Shown: positions 36,617 to 45,471, counted from the stretch's first letter. The stretch: 57,686 nucleotides of DNA from Streptomyces sedi (GCF_006335015.1 NZ_VDGT01000031.1:1-57686); one strand, 5' to 3'. Program-made: numbers and translations. Notes: generated by a model from the sequence alone, not told the origin.

Positions 36617-37186
36617 TCAGCCTCCGTTCGTGCCCTCCCGGTCATCCTCTCTGCCCCGATCCTCCGCGAGATCGAACCGGCAGAACACACTCTTGCCCCC
36701 CTGGTCGACCGGCGCCCACCAGGTGGCGTCGGCGAGGCTCTGCACGATGAACAGCCCCCTGCCGCCCTCGGCCAGCAGCGCGTCCTCCGACCCCGGAGAC
36801 GGGTCGACCCGGTCGCCGGCGGGCAGCGTCGGCGGGGTGGAGTCCTCGTCCGAGACCTCGACGAAGAGCGAACGCGGCCAGTAGCGGAACGCCACCACCA
36901 CCCGCCGCTCGCCGGCGAGTTGCACCCGACGACCGTCGGGCGCCGCGTGGTGGATCGCGTTCCCCACCAACTCGGAGACGCACAGCTCCACGTCGTCGGC
37001 GAGCTCGGACAGGCCCCACTCCCCCAGCACATGGCGCGCCGTGTGCCGGGCGGCGGCCGGGGTGTCGCGGTAGTCCGCGATGAGGGTGATCGAACGGAAA
37101 CGGTACGCACTGGACAGCACCACGGGCTCACGGGGCGCGGGCGGCGCCACCAGGCGCGGCGCGCTCCTCATCTCCGGCGACGACAT
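36617..37186 (-). CDS. RsbW-like ATP-binding regulatory protein
   Basis: A 189-residue GHKL-type ATPase like the anti-sigma-factor kinases abundant in Streptomyces. The N box is ELVGNAIHH, the G1 region VSDEDSTPP and the lid EGGRGLFIVQSLADA. Such proteins bind sigma or anti-anti-sigma proteins. No partner is adjacent. GGGGGGAG precedes ATG 37186. Confidence 0.9.
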   Translation of the reverse strand: MSSPEMRSAPRLVAPPAPREPVVLSSAYRFRSITLIADYRDTPAAARHTARHVLGEWGLSELADDVELCVSELVGNAIHHAAPDGRRVQLAGERRVVVAFRYWPRSLFVEVSDEDSTPPTLPAGDRVDPSPGSEDALLAEGGRGLFIVQSLADATWWAPVDQGGKSVFCRFDLAEDRGREDDREGTNGG

Positions 37187-37405
37187 GGTCTCCCCCCTCG
37201 ATCGGCCGGCTCGATGACGTTCCGGGCGCCGGGCGCCCGTCGAAACCAGTTCGGTTATCAACCAGTCAAGAGGCGACACACCCCTTGAGGGAACGAGCAC
37301 AAGGGGGTTCACACACACATCGGGGGGGTTCACGTGGGGCATGGGCTCACGGACCGTGCTCCCCCCGGGCGCATCACGCGCACCCCCCGCGCCGGCACGA
37401 CGAAA

Positions 37406-37444
37406 CGGCCCCGGCCGGCACGTGATCCGTGCCGGCCGGGGCCG
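37406..37444 (-). terminator. Terminator of the SDF symporter gene
   Basis: CGGCCCCGGCCGGCAC (37406-37421) pairs perfectly with GTGCCGGCCGGGGCCG (37429-37444) across seven bases, just past the symporter stop. Confidence 0.88.
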
Positions 37445-37469
37445 AGGGGGCGCGTGGGGGCGGACGTCG

Positions 37470-38861
37470 TCAGACGGTCGCCTCGCGCGCGCGTGGGGGC
37501 GCCCCCGACGGCTGGTCGTCGGCCGGGGCCGGCTCCTCGTCGCGGTCGGCGTCGTTGATCTCGAAGCTGGTCGCCGAGTCGTACGCGTCCCGGTCGAGGA
37601 TGCCCTCCCTGGCGGCCACGATGACCGGCACCGTCGCCTGGCCCGCGACGTTGGTCGCGGTGCGGATCATGTCCAGGATCGGGTCGATCGCCAGCAGCAG
37701 GCCCACGCCCTCCAGGGGCAGCCCGAGGGTGGAGAGCGTCAGCGTGGTCATCACCGTCGCGCCGGTGAGGCCGGCGGTGGCCGCCGAGCCGATGACGGAG
37801 ACGAAGGCGATCAGCACGTAGTCCTGTGCGCCCAGGCTCACGCCGAAGATCTCCGCCACGAAGATCGCCGCCAGCGCCGGGTAGATCGCGGCGCAGCCGT
37901 CCATCTTGGTGGTCGCGCCGAACGGCACGGCGAAGGAGGTGTACTCCTTCGGCACGCCCAGGCGCTCGGTGACCTTCTGGGTGACCGGCAGCGTGCCGAC
38001 CGAGGAGCGCGAGACGAACGCCAGCTGGATCGCCGGCCACGCGCCGCGGAAGAAGCGCAGCGGGTTGACCTTGGCGACCGACCACAGCAGCAGCGGGTAG
38101 ACGCCGAAGAGCACCAGCAGCGAGCCGACGTAGACGTCGATGGTGAACGTCGCGTAGTCACCCAGCAGGTCCCAGCCGTACTGGTCGATGGCCCGGCCGA
38201 TCAGGCCGACCGTGCCGATCGGCGCCAGCCGGATGATCCACCACAGCACCTTCTGAAGCAGCGCCAGCGAGGTCTCGGCGAACGTGATCAGCGGCGCCGC
38301 CCGCTCGCCCAGCTTCAGCGCGGCCACGCCGACGGCGGCGGCCATGAACACGATCTGGAGGACGTTGAGTTCGGTGAACGGGGTGATCACGTCCGTCGGG
38401 ACGATTCCCGTGAGGAAGTCCAGCCAGGAGCCCTTGCTCTCGGGCGCGACCCCGTCGGCGGCGGAGAGGTTGGAGCCGGAGCCGGGGTTGGTCAGCAGCC
38501 CGATGGTCAGACCGATGGCGACCGCGATCAGCGAGGTGATCAGGAACCACAGCAGGGTCTGCGCGGCGAGCCTGGCCGCGTTGGACACCTTGCGCAGGTT
38601 GGTGATGGAGACGGCGATGGCGAGGAAGACCAGCGGGCCGACGGCGAGCCGCAGCAGCTGCACGAAGATGCCGCCGACCTCGTCGAGGGTCCGGCTCAGC
38701 CAGTCGACGGACCACTCGCGGGCCACCCAGCCGAGCACCACGCCCAGGACGAGGCCGGCCAGGATCTGCGCCCAGAACGGCGGCAGGGATATGCGGCGCG
38801 GTCTGGGCGCCGCTGCGGAGGGCGCGGAGGGCGACGACTCCGCGGGGGACGAGGAGGACAC
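37470..38861 (-). CDS. SDF (DAACS) family amino-acid/dicarboxylate:cation symporter
   Basis: A 463-residue transporter with about eight membrane spans and two re-entrant loops. The HP1 motif SRSSVGTLP and the TTKMDG variant of the NMDG motif are clear. Known substrates of the family are dicarboxylates, glutamate/aspartate and, for TcyP-type members, cystine. A Cys-containing leader peptide lies 139 bases upstream, which makes cystine a candidate. GTG 38861 has GGAG upstream. The last ~35 residues are an acidic cytoplasmic tail. Confidence 0.9.
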   Translation of the reverse strand: MSSSSPAESSPSAPSAAAPRPRRISLPPFWAQILAGLVLGVVLGWVAREWSVDWLSRTLDEVGGIFVQLLRLAVGPLVFLAIAVSITNLRKVSNAARLAAQTLLWFLITSLIAVAIGLTIGLLTNPGSGSNLSAADGVAPESKGSWLDFLTGIVPTDVITPFTELNVLQIVFMAAAVGVAALKLGERAAPLITFAETSLALLQKVLWWIIRLAPIGTVGLIGRAIDQYGWDLLGDYATFTIDVYVGSLLVLFGVYPLLLWSVAKVNPLRFFRGAWPAIQLAFVSRSSVGTLPVTQKVTERLGVPKEYTSFAVPFGATTKMDGCAAIYPALAAIFVAEIFGVSLGAQDYVLIAFVSVIGSAATAGLTGATVMTTLTLSTLGLPLEGVGLLLAIDPILDMIRTATNVAGQATVPVIVAAREGILDRDAYDSATSFEINDADRDEEPAPADDQPSGAPPRAREATV

Positions 38862-38936
38862 AGGAACACTCCGGTTGGGAATGAGGAAGGTATCGGGACG
38901 ACGATCGGGGCCGGATGGGGCCGCGCACGGCGACCG

Positions 38937-38953
38937 CCGCCCCTTCGGGGCGG
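38937..38953 (-). promoter_or_regulatory. Hairpin between leader peptide and symporter gene
   Basis: CCGCCCC (38937-38943) and GGGGCGG (38947-38953) form a tight hairpin in the 138-base stretch separating the leader peptide stop from the symporter start. It could be part of an attenuator, but no competing fold was worked out. Confidence 0.4.
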
Positions 38954-38999
38954 GCTGGGGTCGCGCCGGGGGCGCCGAACTCTCGGGGGTACGAAGGTG

Positions 39000-39098
39000 T
39001 CAGCGACAGGCCGCGGTCAGAACGCGGCAGAGATCGATGTGCAGGCGCGCGACAAGCGGAACGCTCACCAGAGGAGCGGGCGCGGCTGCGGTCTTCAT
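39000..39098 (-). CDS. Cys-containing leader peptide upstream of the symporter
   Basis: A 32-residue open frame ending VARLHIDLCRVLTAACR. This C-terminal pattern (R-x-H-I-D-L-C-R-V ... C) matches the short putative leader peptides found in Streptomyces before sulfur-assimilation and transport genes. It has cysteine codons near the end, fitting control by ribosome stalling when cysteine is short. There is no ribosome site; TACCGT lies seven bases before the ATG and ATGACG 17 bases further up, so the message is probably leaderless. Confidence 0.8.
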   Translation of the reverse strand: MKTAAAPAPLVSVPLVARLHIDLCRVLTAACR

Positions 39099-39277
39099 GC
39101 GGAGCACGGTAGCACCCCTCCTTCCGGCCGTCATGGGAGTGCGCGGCATCCGGGAAACCGCCGTTCCCCGCCGGTCCCCGCCGGTTCCCTCGGTACATGC
39201 CAACGCCCCGCCGGCAGGGCGCATTCCGCGGCGGGGCGTCGTTCAGATCACAGCGGCGGGGGGTGCCGCGGGGCGCG

Positions 39278-39811
39278 TCAGCTCGCGTCGTCCTCCATGC
39301 CCTGGTTGGCGCTGAGCCTGGCCTTGGCGCGCTCCACCTTCGGCGCGAGCTGCTCGGACATCTGGTCCCGCTGGCGCCGCAGCAGCACCAGGCTGAGGGG
39401 CGCGGAGACCACGAGCGAGAGCATCGCCAGCCAGAGCGGGTTGGCCGTGCCGAAGGACTCGGGCACCACCCCGACGTAGGCGAGCGCGGCGATCACCAGG
39501 AAGCAGCCGACGAAGACGCCGAAGCGGAGCGCGGTGTAGCGCAGCGTCGCCGACCTGGTGGGCACGGCGGTGGCGGGGTCGGTTTCGGTGTCGGCGGTGG
39601 CGGTGGTCATCCGCGGTTCCCTGTCGTCCTCGGTGGTCGGCTCGGCGTCCGCGGTGGTCCCCGCGGCGGAGGCGCGTTCGGGGGCGCGCGGCGCGGGCAG
39701 CGCGCCGTCCGGCTCCGCGCGCCCCGGCTCCGCGCGCTCGGGAGCCTCGTGCTCCGGCTCCGCGCCCTCCGGCTTCTCGTGCTGCCGTTCGGAACGTTCC
39801 TGCTGTGGCAT
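39278..39811 (-). CDS. DUF4229 membrane protein
   Basis: A 177-residue protein. The first ~85 residues are Glu/Pro/Ala-rich and disordered. Two membrane helices follow (FGVFVGCFLVIAALAYVGVV and LWLAMLSLVVSAPLSLVLL), then LLRRQRDQMSEQLAPKVERAK, the DUF4229 pattern. Function unknown. It is the last gene of the ubiX-lrp-mqnE-GNAT run, 17 bases after the previous stop, with GAGGAG upstream of ATG 39811. Confidence 0.87.
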   Translation of the reverse strand: MPQQERSERQHEKPEGAEPEHEAPERAEPGRAEPDGALPAPRAPERASAAGTTADAEPTTEDDREPRMTTATADTETDPATAVPTRSATLRYTALRFGVFVGCFLVIAALAYVGVVPESFGTANPLWLAMLSLVVSAPLSLVLLRRQRDQMSEQLAPKVERAKARLSANQGMEDDAS

Positions 39812-39828
39812 CTCGGTCTCCTCGCGCC

Positions 39829-40410
39829 TCAACCCAGGGGGAGCCACAGGGTGACGTCGTCCCGGTAGTCGTTCTCCCCGACCCTGATCGCGCCGGGGAC
39901 CCGCCCCACCTCCTGGTAGCCGCAGGAGGTGTAGAAACGTTCGAGTCCCATGCCGCCGCGGCAGGTCAGCCGGATGCCCATGACCTCGGGGTCGACCGCG
40001 CGGGCCGCCGAGGCGGCGGCCGACATCAGCTCCCGGCCCGCGCCGCGCCCCTGCCAGTCGGGGTGGACCATCACGGTCGCCAGCGACAGCCAGTGCCGCA
40101 TCAGGCGGTGGGTGTTGCGCTGGAGGAACGCGGTGGCCATCGGCCGGCCCCTGTCGTTGGCGCCGATCAGCAGCCGCGTGGTGCCCTCGGCCATGCCGAC
40201 CAGGTGCTGTCGGAGCGCCGGGCGGACGTCCTCCGGGGTGACGGTGGGGACGAAGCCCACCGCGCCGCCGGCGTTGGTCACGTCGGCCCAGAGCGCGGCG
40301 ATCCCGTCGGACAGCTCGGCGGTGGGCGCCGGGTCCAGCACGAAGTGCGGCCAGCCCTCCCGGTGGCCGCGCCCGGCGGTCGCGCGGGGCACCGTCGTCG
40401 TCTCGCTCAT
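39829..40410 (-). CDS. GNAT-family N-acetyltransferase
   Basis: A 193-residue acetyltransferase. The acetyl-CoA loop is VHPDWQGRGAGRELM and the C-terminal beta strand region GLERFYTSCGYQEVG. Substrate unknown. It is 12 bases downstream of mqnE, so it is cotranscribed with menaquinone genes. Confidence 0.9.
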   Translation of the reverse strand: MSETTTVPRATAGRGHREGWPHFVLDPAPTAELSDGIAALWADVTNAGGAVGFVPTVTPEDVRPALRQHLVGMAEGTTRLLIGANDRGRPMATAFLQRNTHRLMRHWLSLATVMVHPDWQGRGAGRELMSAAASAARAVDPEVMGIRLTCRGGMGLERFYTSCGYQEVGRVPGAIRVGENDYRDDVTLWLPLG

Positions 40411-40422
40411 GACCGCACGACC

Positions 40423-41589
40423 TCAGGCCCGCATCGGCTGCGGCGCGTCGCGGCGGGCCGGGTCCGGGCCCTCGTACTCGCGCAGCACCTCGTAGCGGGT
40501 GTTCCGCTCGACGGGCCGGAAGCCGGCGTCCCTGATCAGCTCCAGCAGGTCGTCCCTGGTGAGCTTGTCGGGGGTGCCGAAGTTGTCCGCGTCGTGGGTG
40601 ATCTTGTACTCGACGACCGAGCCGTCCATGTCGTCGGCGCCGTGCTGGAGCGCGAGCTGGGCGGTGCCCACGCCGTGCATCACCCAGAAGACCTTGACGT
40701 GCTGGATGTTGTCGAACAGCAGCCGGGAGACGGCGAACGTGCGCAGCGCCTCGGCGCCGGAGGCCATGGTCGTGCCGGCCTGGAGCCGGTTACGGATCTT
40801 GCCGTCCTTCATGTCCACGAAGTCGTGCTGGTAGCGCAGCGGGATGAAGACCTGGAAGCCCCCGGTCTCGTCCTGGAGCTCACGCAGCCGCAGCACGTGG
40901 TCCACCCGGTGGCGACGCTCCTCGATGTGGCCGTACAGCATGGTGCAGGGCGTCTTCAGGCCCTTGGAGTGCGCCAGCCGGTGGATCCGCGACCAGTCCT
41001 CCCACTGCGTGCGGTGGTCGACGATCTGGCTCCTGATCTCCTCGTCGAAGATCTCGGCGCCGCCACCGGTGAGCGACTCCAGTCCGGCGTCGATCAGTTC
41101 GTCGAGGATCTCGGAAGCGTCCATACCCGAGATGCTTTCGAAGTGGTGGATCTCGGTCGCGGTGAACGCCTTGAGCGAGACCTGCTCCGGCAGCGCCTCC
41201 TTCAGCGCCCGCAGCGACCTCGGGTAGTACCGCCACGGCAGCGTCGGGTGGAGGCCGTTGACGATGTGCAGCTCGGTGAGGCCGTCGCCCTCCATGGCGT
41301 GCGCCAGCTTGACGGCCTCCTCGATGCGCATCGTGTACGCGTCCTTCTCGCCCGGCTTGCGCTGGAACGAGCAGTAGGCGCACGAGGCCGTGCAGACGTT
41401 GGTCATGTTCAGATGGCGGTTGACGTTGAAGAAGACGACATCGCCGTTCTTCCGCGTCCGCACCTCGTGCGCGAGGCCGCCGAGCCAGGCGAGGTCGTCC
41501 GTCTCGTAGAGGGCGACGCCGTCCTCGCGGGAGAGCCTCTCCCCGGAGAGCGCCTTCTCCTCCAGCTCCCGCTTCAACCCCGCGTCCAT
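40423..41589 (-). CDS. mqnE: Aminofutalosine synthase
   Basis: A 388-residue radical SAM enzyme joining the MqnA product to adenosine. The cluster motif is CTASCAYC, following NRHLNMTNV. The features separating it from MqnC are RKPGEKDAYT, ELHIVNGLHPTLPW, TMLYGHIEERRHRVDH and GADDMDGSVVEYK. It lies 46 bases after the Lrp-type gene. GGGAGG precedes the ATG. Confidence 0.94.
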   Translation of the reverse strand: MDAGLKRELEEKALSGERLSREDGVALYETDDLAWLGGLAHEVRTRKNGDVVFFNVNRHLNMTNVCTASCAYCSFQRKPGEKDAYTMRIEEAVKLAHAMEGDGLTELHIVNGLHPTLPWRYYPRSLRALKEALPEQVSLKAFTATEIHHFESISGMDASEILDELIDAGLESLTGGGAEIFDEEIRSQIVDHRTQWEDWSRIHRLAHSKGLKTPCTMLYGHIEERRHRVDHVLRLRELQDETGGFQVFIPLRYQHDFVDMKDGKIRNRLQAGTTMASGAEALRTFAVSRLLFDNIQHVKVFWVMHGVGTAQLALQHGADDMDGSVVEYKITHDADNFGTPDKLTRDDLLELIRDAGFRPVERNTRYEVLREYEGPDPARRDAPQPMRA

Positions 41590-41635
41590 CTGCCTGCCTC
41601 CCGGGTGCGGTCCGTCCTGTGCGCCGTCTTAGAGG

Positions 41636-42097
41636 CTACGCCTGCTCGTCCCTGGGCAACTCGCCGACCCTGTTCTCCCACTTCGTGGAGAGCACGATGG
41701 TCGAACGCGTCCGGGAGACGCCCTTGGTGCGGGCGAGCCTGCGGATGGTGCGCTCCAGGCCGTCCACGTCCGGGGCGCGCACCTTCAGCATGTAGGAGTC
41801 GTCGCCGGCGATGAACCAGCAGTCCTCGATCTCCCCCAGCTCCCGCAACCGCCCCGCGGCCTCCTCGTGGTCGACCGCGTCCGACAGCTGCACCCCGACC
41901 AGCGCGGTCACGCCGAGACCCAGCTTGGCGGAGTCGACGGTCGCCCGGTAGCCGGTGATCACGCCGGCCGCCTCCAGGCGGTTGATCCGGTCGGTGACGC
42001 TCGGCCCCGACAGCCCGACCAGACGTCCCAACTCGGCGTAGGACGCCCGGCCGTTCTCCCGCAGCGCCTGGATGAGCTGTCTGTCCACGGCGTCCAT
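41636..42097 (-). CDS. Lrp/AsnC-family regulator
   Basis: A 153-residue regulator. The N-terminal helix-turn-helix is SYAELGRLVGLSGPSVTDRINRLE (quoted in part: LGRLVGLSGPSVTDRI), followed by a C-terminal RAM ligand-binding domain (VGVQLSDAVDHEEAA, CWFIAGDDSYMLKV). It may sense an amino acid. Position inside the ubiX-mqnE run suggests it controls or is controlled with menaquinone genes. ATG 42097 is followed by the typical MDAVDRQLIQAL. Confidence 0.93.
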   Translation of the reverse strand: MDAVDRQLIQALRENGRASYAELGRLVGLSGPSVTDRINRLEAAGVITGYRATVDSAKLGLGVTALVGVQLSDAVDHEEAAGRLRELGEIEDCWFIAGDDSYMLKVRAPDVDGLERTIRRLARTKGVSRTRSTIVLSTKWENRVGELPRDEQA

Positions 42098-42174
42098 GCT
42101 CGCAGCGTCCTCCTCGTTCCCTGGCGTATCCGGTCGATCGCACAGACGAATCTAAGGCATGGCCCCCCGATCAC

Positions 42175-42879
42175 CTACGAGTGCCCGGCCGAACGGGCCG
42201 CGCCCCCCAACTCCCCGCGCCAACGGCGGTAGAGCGCGTGCTCCACGCCCATCGCGTCCAGCGCCCGCCCCGCGACGAAGTCCACCAGCTCCTGGAGGTC
42301 GCCCGCACCCGCGTAGAACGCGGGCGACGCCGGCAGCACCACGGCGCCCGCCTCGTCGAGCGCGACCAGCTGCCGCAGGGTCGGGCCGTTCAACGGGGTC
42401 TCCCGCACCACGACCACCAGCGGGCGCCGCTCCTTGAGGGTCACGGAGGCCGCCCGCTGCAACAGGTCCTTGGAGAGTCCCAGCGCGACACCGGCGACCG
42501 AGGCCGTGGAGGCCGGCACGATCACCATGCCCCTGGCCGGGTACGACCCGGAGGAGGGCCCCGCCGCCAGGTCGCCCGCCGGCCAGTACCGCACCCGGGA
42601 CAGCTCGGGCGCGAACGCCCCCTCCGTCCCGTCGGCGCCGCGCGAAAGCCACGCAGCCAGGTCGGACTCCCAGTGCCCGTCGCGGAAGGAGACGCCCGTC
42701 TCGTCCCGCAGCGTCAACCGCGCCGCGCGGCTCACCACCAGATCGACCGACTCCCCCGCCGCCAGCAGCCCCCGCAGCACCGCCGCCGCGTAGGGCGTCC
42801 CCGAGGCGCCCGAGACGCCCACCACCCACGGCCGCCGCCCGGCCCCCGCGCGCCCGTCCGCCGGACCAGCCTCGTTCAT
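42175..42879 (-). CDS. ubiX: UbiX-family flavin prenyltransferase
   Basis: A 234-residue UbiX-type protein. Visible are VVGVSGASGTPYAAAVLRGLL, the SxxxT stretch VPASTASVAGVALGLSKDLLQRAA and VVVRETPLN. It makes prenylated FMN, the cofactor of UbiD-type decarboxylases; in futalosine-pathway bacteria a UbiD/UbiX-type pair is thought to decarboxylate the late menaquinone intermediate. No ubiD homologue is in the window. TAGCCT six bases before the ATG suggests a leaderless start. Confidence 0.93.
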   Translation of the reverse strand: MNEAGPADGRAGAGRRPWVVGVSGASGTPYAAAVLRGLLAAGESVDLVVSRAARLTLRDETGVSFRDGHWESDLAAWLSRGADGTEGAFAPELSRVRYWPAGDLAAGPSSGSYPARGMVIVPASTASVAGVALGLSKDLLQRAASVTLKERRPLVVVVRETPLNGPTLRQLVALDEAGAVVLPASPAFYAGAGDLQELVDFVAGRALDAMGVEHALYRRWRGELGGAARSAGHS

Positions 42880-43084
42880 GCGTCGAGGCTAACCGGCGCC
42901 GCTGACAGCCGCCCTCGACGGGGCATCTTGTCGTACAGGCAACGAGCTGCTTACCGGACGGTGACGCGTCGGCCACAGACGGCGCCCCGCGGGTCACGCC
43001 GCGCCGCGGACATGGACACTGGACGCCGAGGCCACCCTCGACCGGTGGGCCCGCGTCCTCGCCCCCTCGGACAGGAGTCCCGAC

Positions 43085-44269
43085 ATCAACGACCGCACCC
43101 GCCCCCGAACCCGCCTGCGGCGGATCGCCGCGATGGGCGGCGTCGCGCTGCTGGCCACCGGAAGCGCTGCCGCCTGCCAGGTCGCCGAGAGCGCGGAGGC
43201 CGGGTTCGCCGTCACCGACTCCATCGACGAGCTGCTGGACCGGCAGGCGATGACCGTCGGCGCCACCCTCGACCTCGGCGCCGACGAGCTGCACGCCTAC
43301 CTCTCGCGGACCGCGGGGCCCGACGGCCGGCAGCCCACGCCCGAGGAGACCCGGCTCCTGACCGACCTGGAGCTGACGTTCTCCGTGGGCGACCCGGACG
43401 AGGAGACCCGGATGCGGGACCTCGCCCCCGAGGACCCGCGCAACAGCTCGTGGACGGTCAACTTCGGCGGCCGGGACGTGCTCGGTCTCAAGCAGGTCGA
43501 GGAGGTCACCTACCTCAGGGTGGGCGGTGAGGCCGTCGTCGAGGACGTCTTCGGCGGCGACGAGGCCGCCGTCGCCCGCGCCGAGCGGTTCGCCCAGGAC
43601 GCCGGCCACCTCCCCGAGTCCCTGGCGGACGCCGCCACCGGGCTGCACGGGGAGTGGGTGGAGGTCGACCCGTTCCAGTACCCGGCCTACGCCGAGGCCC
43701 TGGCCCGCTACGGCGGCGTCCCCGCGGGCGCCGCCCGCGCCCTCGCCGCCACCGTCGAGGACGGCGACGCGCTCCTCCAGCCGCGCGACCAGTGGGACCT
43801 CGTCGGCCAGCTGCGCGACGCCCTCGCCGACGGCGCGACCACCCACCACGAGGGCGAGGAGCGCGGCGCCGAACGCGTCACCGTGCGGATGACCGCGGCC
43901 CAGGCGCGCCAGGCGCTGGACCCGATGCTCGGCCTGATGGAGGAGCAGGTCGAGCGGTACGGGCTGCCGCCGCTGGTCGGCGATCCCGTCGCCGACGACG
44001 CCGAGGTCGAGGCGCACCTGGCCATCCGCAACGGCGTGCTCTCCGAGGCGACGTTCGACCTCGGCCAGCTGCACACCGCGGACGCCGGGGCGCTGCCGCT
44101 GCGCCTCTCCCTGGCCGGCGGCGCCGCGCTCTCCCTCACCGCGCCCGAGTCCGCCGGCCCGGTCAGCCCCGACGACCTGACCGTCGCGCTGCTCTACCTC
44201 GCGGTCCGCGAGGAGGAGCGGAACGAGGACGAGAACCGGGCGGACATCCCCGGTCCGATGCAGCCCTGA
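43085..44269 (+). CDS. Secreted lipoprotein, hypothetical, apparent ATC start
   Basis: A 394-residue lipoprotein if read from ATC at 43085, seven bases after AGGAG (43073-43077). From there the sequence makes a full signal peptide: basic NDRTRPRTRLRR, hydrophobic GGVALLATGSAAA, then a lipid-anchoring cysteine (residue 31). The first in-frame ATG, 43133, would remove the basic part and lacks a ribosome site; no in-frame ATG or GTG exists just upstream. The mature part resembles LppX/LprG-like or DUF-type Streptomyces lipoproteins but is not recognised. Confidence 0.75.
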   Translation: MNDRTRPRTRLRRIAAMGGVALLATGSAAACQVAESAEAGFAVTDSIDELLDRQAMTVGATLDLGADELHAYLSRTAGPDGRQPTPEETRLLTDLELTFSVGDPDEETRMRDLAPEDPRNSSWTVNFGGRDVLGLKQVEEVTYLRVGGEAVVEDVFGGDEAAVARAERFAQDAGHLPESLADAATGLHGEWVEVDPFQYPAYAEALARYGGVPAGAARALAATVEDGDALLQPRDQWDLVGQLRDALADGATTHHEGEERGAERVTVRMTAAQARQALDPMLGLMEEQVERYGLPPLVGDPVADDAEVEAHLAIRNGVLSEATFDLGQLHTADAGALPLRLSLAGGAALSLTAPESAGPVSPDDLTVALLYLAVREEERNEDENRADIPGPMQP

Positions 44270-44288
44270 GGGGCATAGGGTGCCCGCC

Positions 44289-44945
44289 ATGGACATCGTC
44301 AACCCCGCGCTCAACGACTACCTGTTGGACCACGCGACGCCGGCCGACGAGGTGCTGCGCGACCTCGCGGCCGAGACGGCGGCCACCCTGCCAGGGCACC
44401 TGAGCATGCAGATCAGCCAGGACGAGGGCGCGCTGCTCACGCTCCTGACGCGGCTGGTCGGCGCGCGCCGCGCGCTGGAGGTCGGCGTCTTCACCGGCTA
44501 CTCGTCGATCTCCATCGCCCGCGGCCTCGCCCCCGGTGGCACGCTGCTGGCCTGCGACATCAGCGAGGAGTGGACCTCGATCGCCCGCCGCTACTGGCAG
44601 CGCGCCGGCCTCGCCGAACGCATCGAGCTGCGGCTGGGCCCGGCCGTCGACACCCTCAAGTCGCTGCCCGACGAGGAGGCGTTCGACCTGGCGTTCATCG
44701 ACGCCGACAAGGTCGGCTACCCCGTCTACTACGAGGAGACCCTGCGCCGGCTGCGGCCCGGCGGGCTGATCCTCCTCGACAACACGCTGCGCTCCGGACG
44801 CGTCGTCGACCCCGAAGCCCAGGACCCGGCCGACCGCGCGATCAGGGAGATCAACGACATCGTCACCGCCGACCCCCGCGTCGAGTCGGTGCTGCTCCCC
44901 CTCCGCGACGGCCTCACGCTGGTCCGGAAGAGCGAACGGCCCTGA
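44289..44945 (+). CDS. SAM-dependent O-methyltransferase (catechol/caffeoyl-CoA type)
   Basis: A 218-residue class I methyltransferase. The SAM loop is ALEVGVFTGYSSISIA, the metal and catalytic aspartates are in FIDADKVGY, and ILLDNTLRSGRV follows. It would methylate a catechol-like hydroxyl. ATG 44289 sits seven bases after TAGGGT, so the message may be leaderless; GTG 44280 is also in frame. It follows the lipoprotein by 19 bases. Confidence 0.9.
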   Translation: MDIVNPALNDYLLDHATPADEVLRDLAAETAATLPGHLSMQISQDEGALLTLLTRLVGARRALEVGVFTGYSSISIARGLAPGGTLLACDISEEWTSIARRYWQRAGLAERIELRLGPAVDTLKSLPDEEAFDLAFIDADKVGYPVYYEETLRRLRPGGLILLDNTLRSGRVVDPEAQDPADRAIREINDIVTADPRVESVLLPLRDGLTLVRKSERP

Positions 44946-44950
44946 CCGCC

Positions 44951-45000
44951 GCGCACGCCGCGCCGCCGCGCGGGGACGCGGTCGGGCGGCCGGCGTGCGC
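44951..45000. terminator. Bidirectional hairpin between convergent genes
   Basis: GCGCACGCCG (44951-44960) pairs with CGGCGTGCGC (44991-45000), with a further GC-rich hairpin inside, between the methyltransferase and RidA stops. Confidence 0.65.
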
Positions 45001-45426
45001 TCAGCTCCCGGAGCCGACGACGGCGGTGACGCGGATCTCCACGCGCATCGCGGCGAGGCCGAGGACCGTGACGCCGGTCTCGGTCCAGATCGGCGCGCGT
45101 CCGCCGAGGCGGCGGCGGAACTGCTCGGCCATGACCGCGTTGTGGTCCTCGCCGATGACGTCGTCCCCGGGCGCGACCCGGTGGTACGAGTTGACGTGGA
45201 TGACGTCCTTCCAGGTCGCGCCGACGGTGGCGAGCGTGCGCTCCACGTTGTCGAAGGCCAGGACGATCTCGTCCTCCAGCGCCTCGGGGACGACCAGGTC
45301 GTCGTCCACCCCGCCCTGGCCGGAGATCTCCACCCGGTCGCCGACCCGGACGGCCCCACTGTAGCCGAGGGCCTCGTGCAGCTTCTCGCCGAAGCCGGGA
45401 GTCACGCCGAAGGTAACGGTGCTCAT
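45001..45426 (-). CDS. RidA/YjgF-family protein
   Basis: A 141-residue RidA-like protein: YSGAVRVGDRVEISGQGG, VLAFDNVERTLATVGATWKDVIHVNSY (in part), and a C-terminal MRVEIRVTAVV carrying the conserved arginine. RidA enzymes hydrolyse reactive imines/enamines. It is transcribed away from a MarR-type gene, with two operator-like palindromes between them. GAGGAAG precedes the ATG. Confidence 0.92.
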   Translation of the reverse strand: MSTVTFGVTPGFGEKLHEALGYSGAVRVGDRVEISGQGGVDDDLVVPEALEDEIVLAFDNVERTLATVGATWKDVIHVNSYHRVAPGDDVIGEDHNAVMAEQFRRRLGGRAPIWTETGVTVLGLAAMRVEIRVTAVVGSGS

Positions 45427-45471
45427 GATGCTTCCTCTTCCTCACACGGGGGTGCGTGCCCCCCTTCAATG

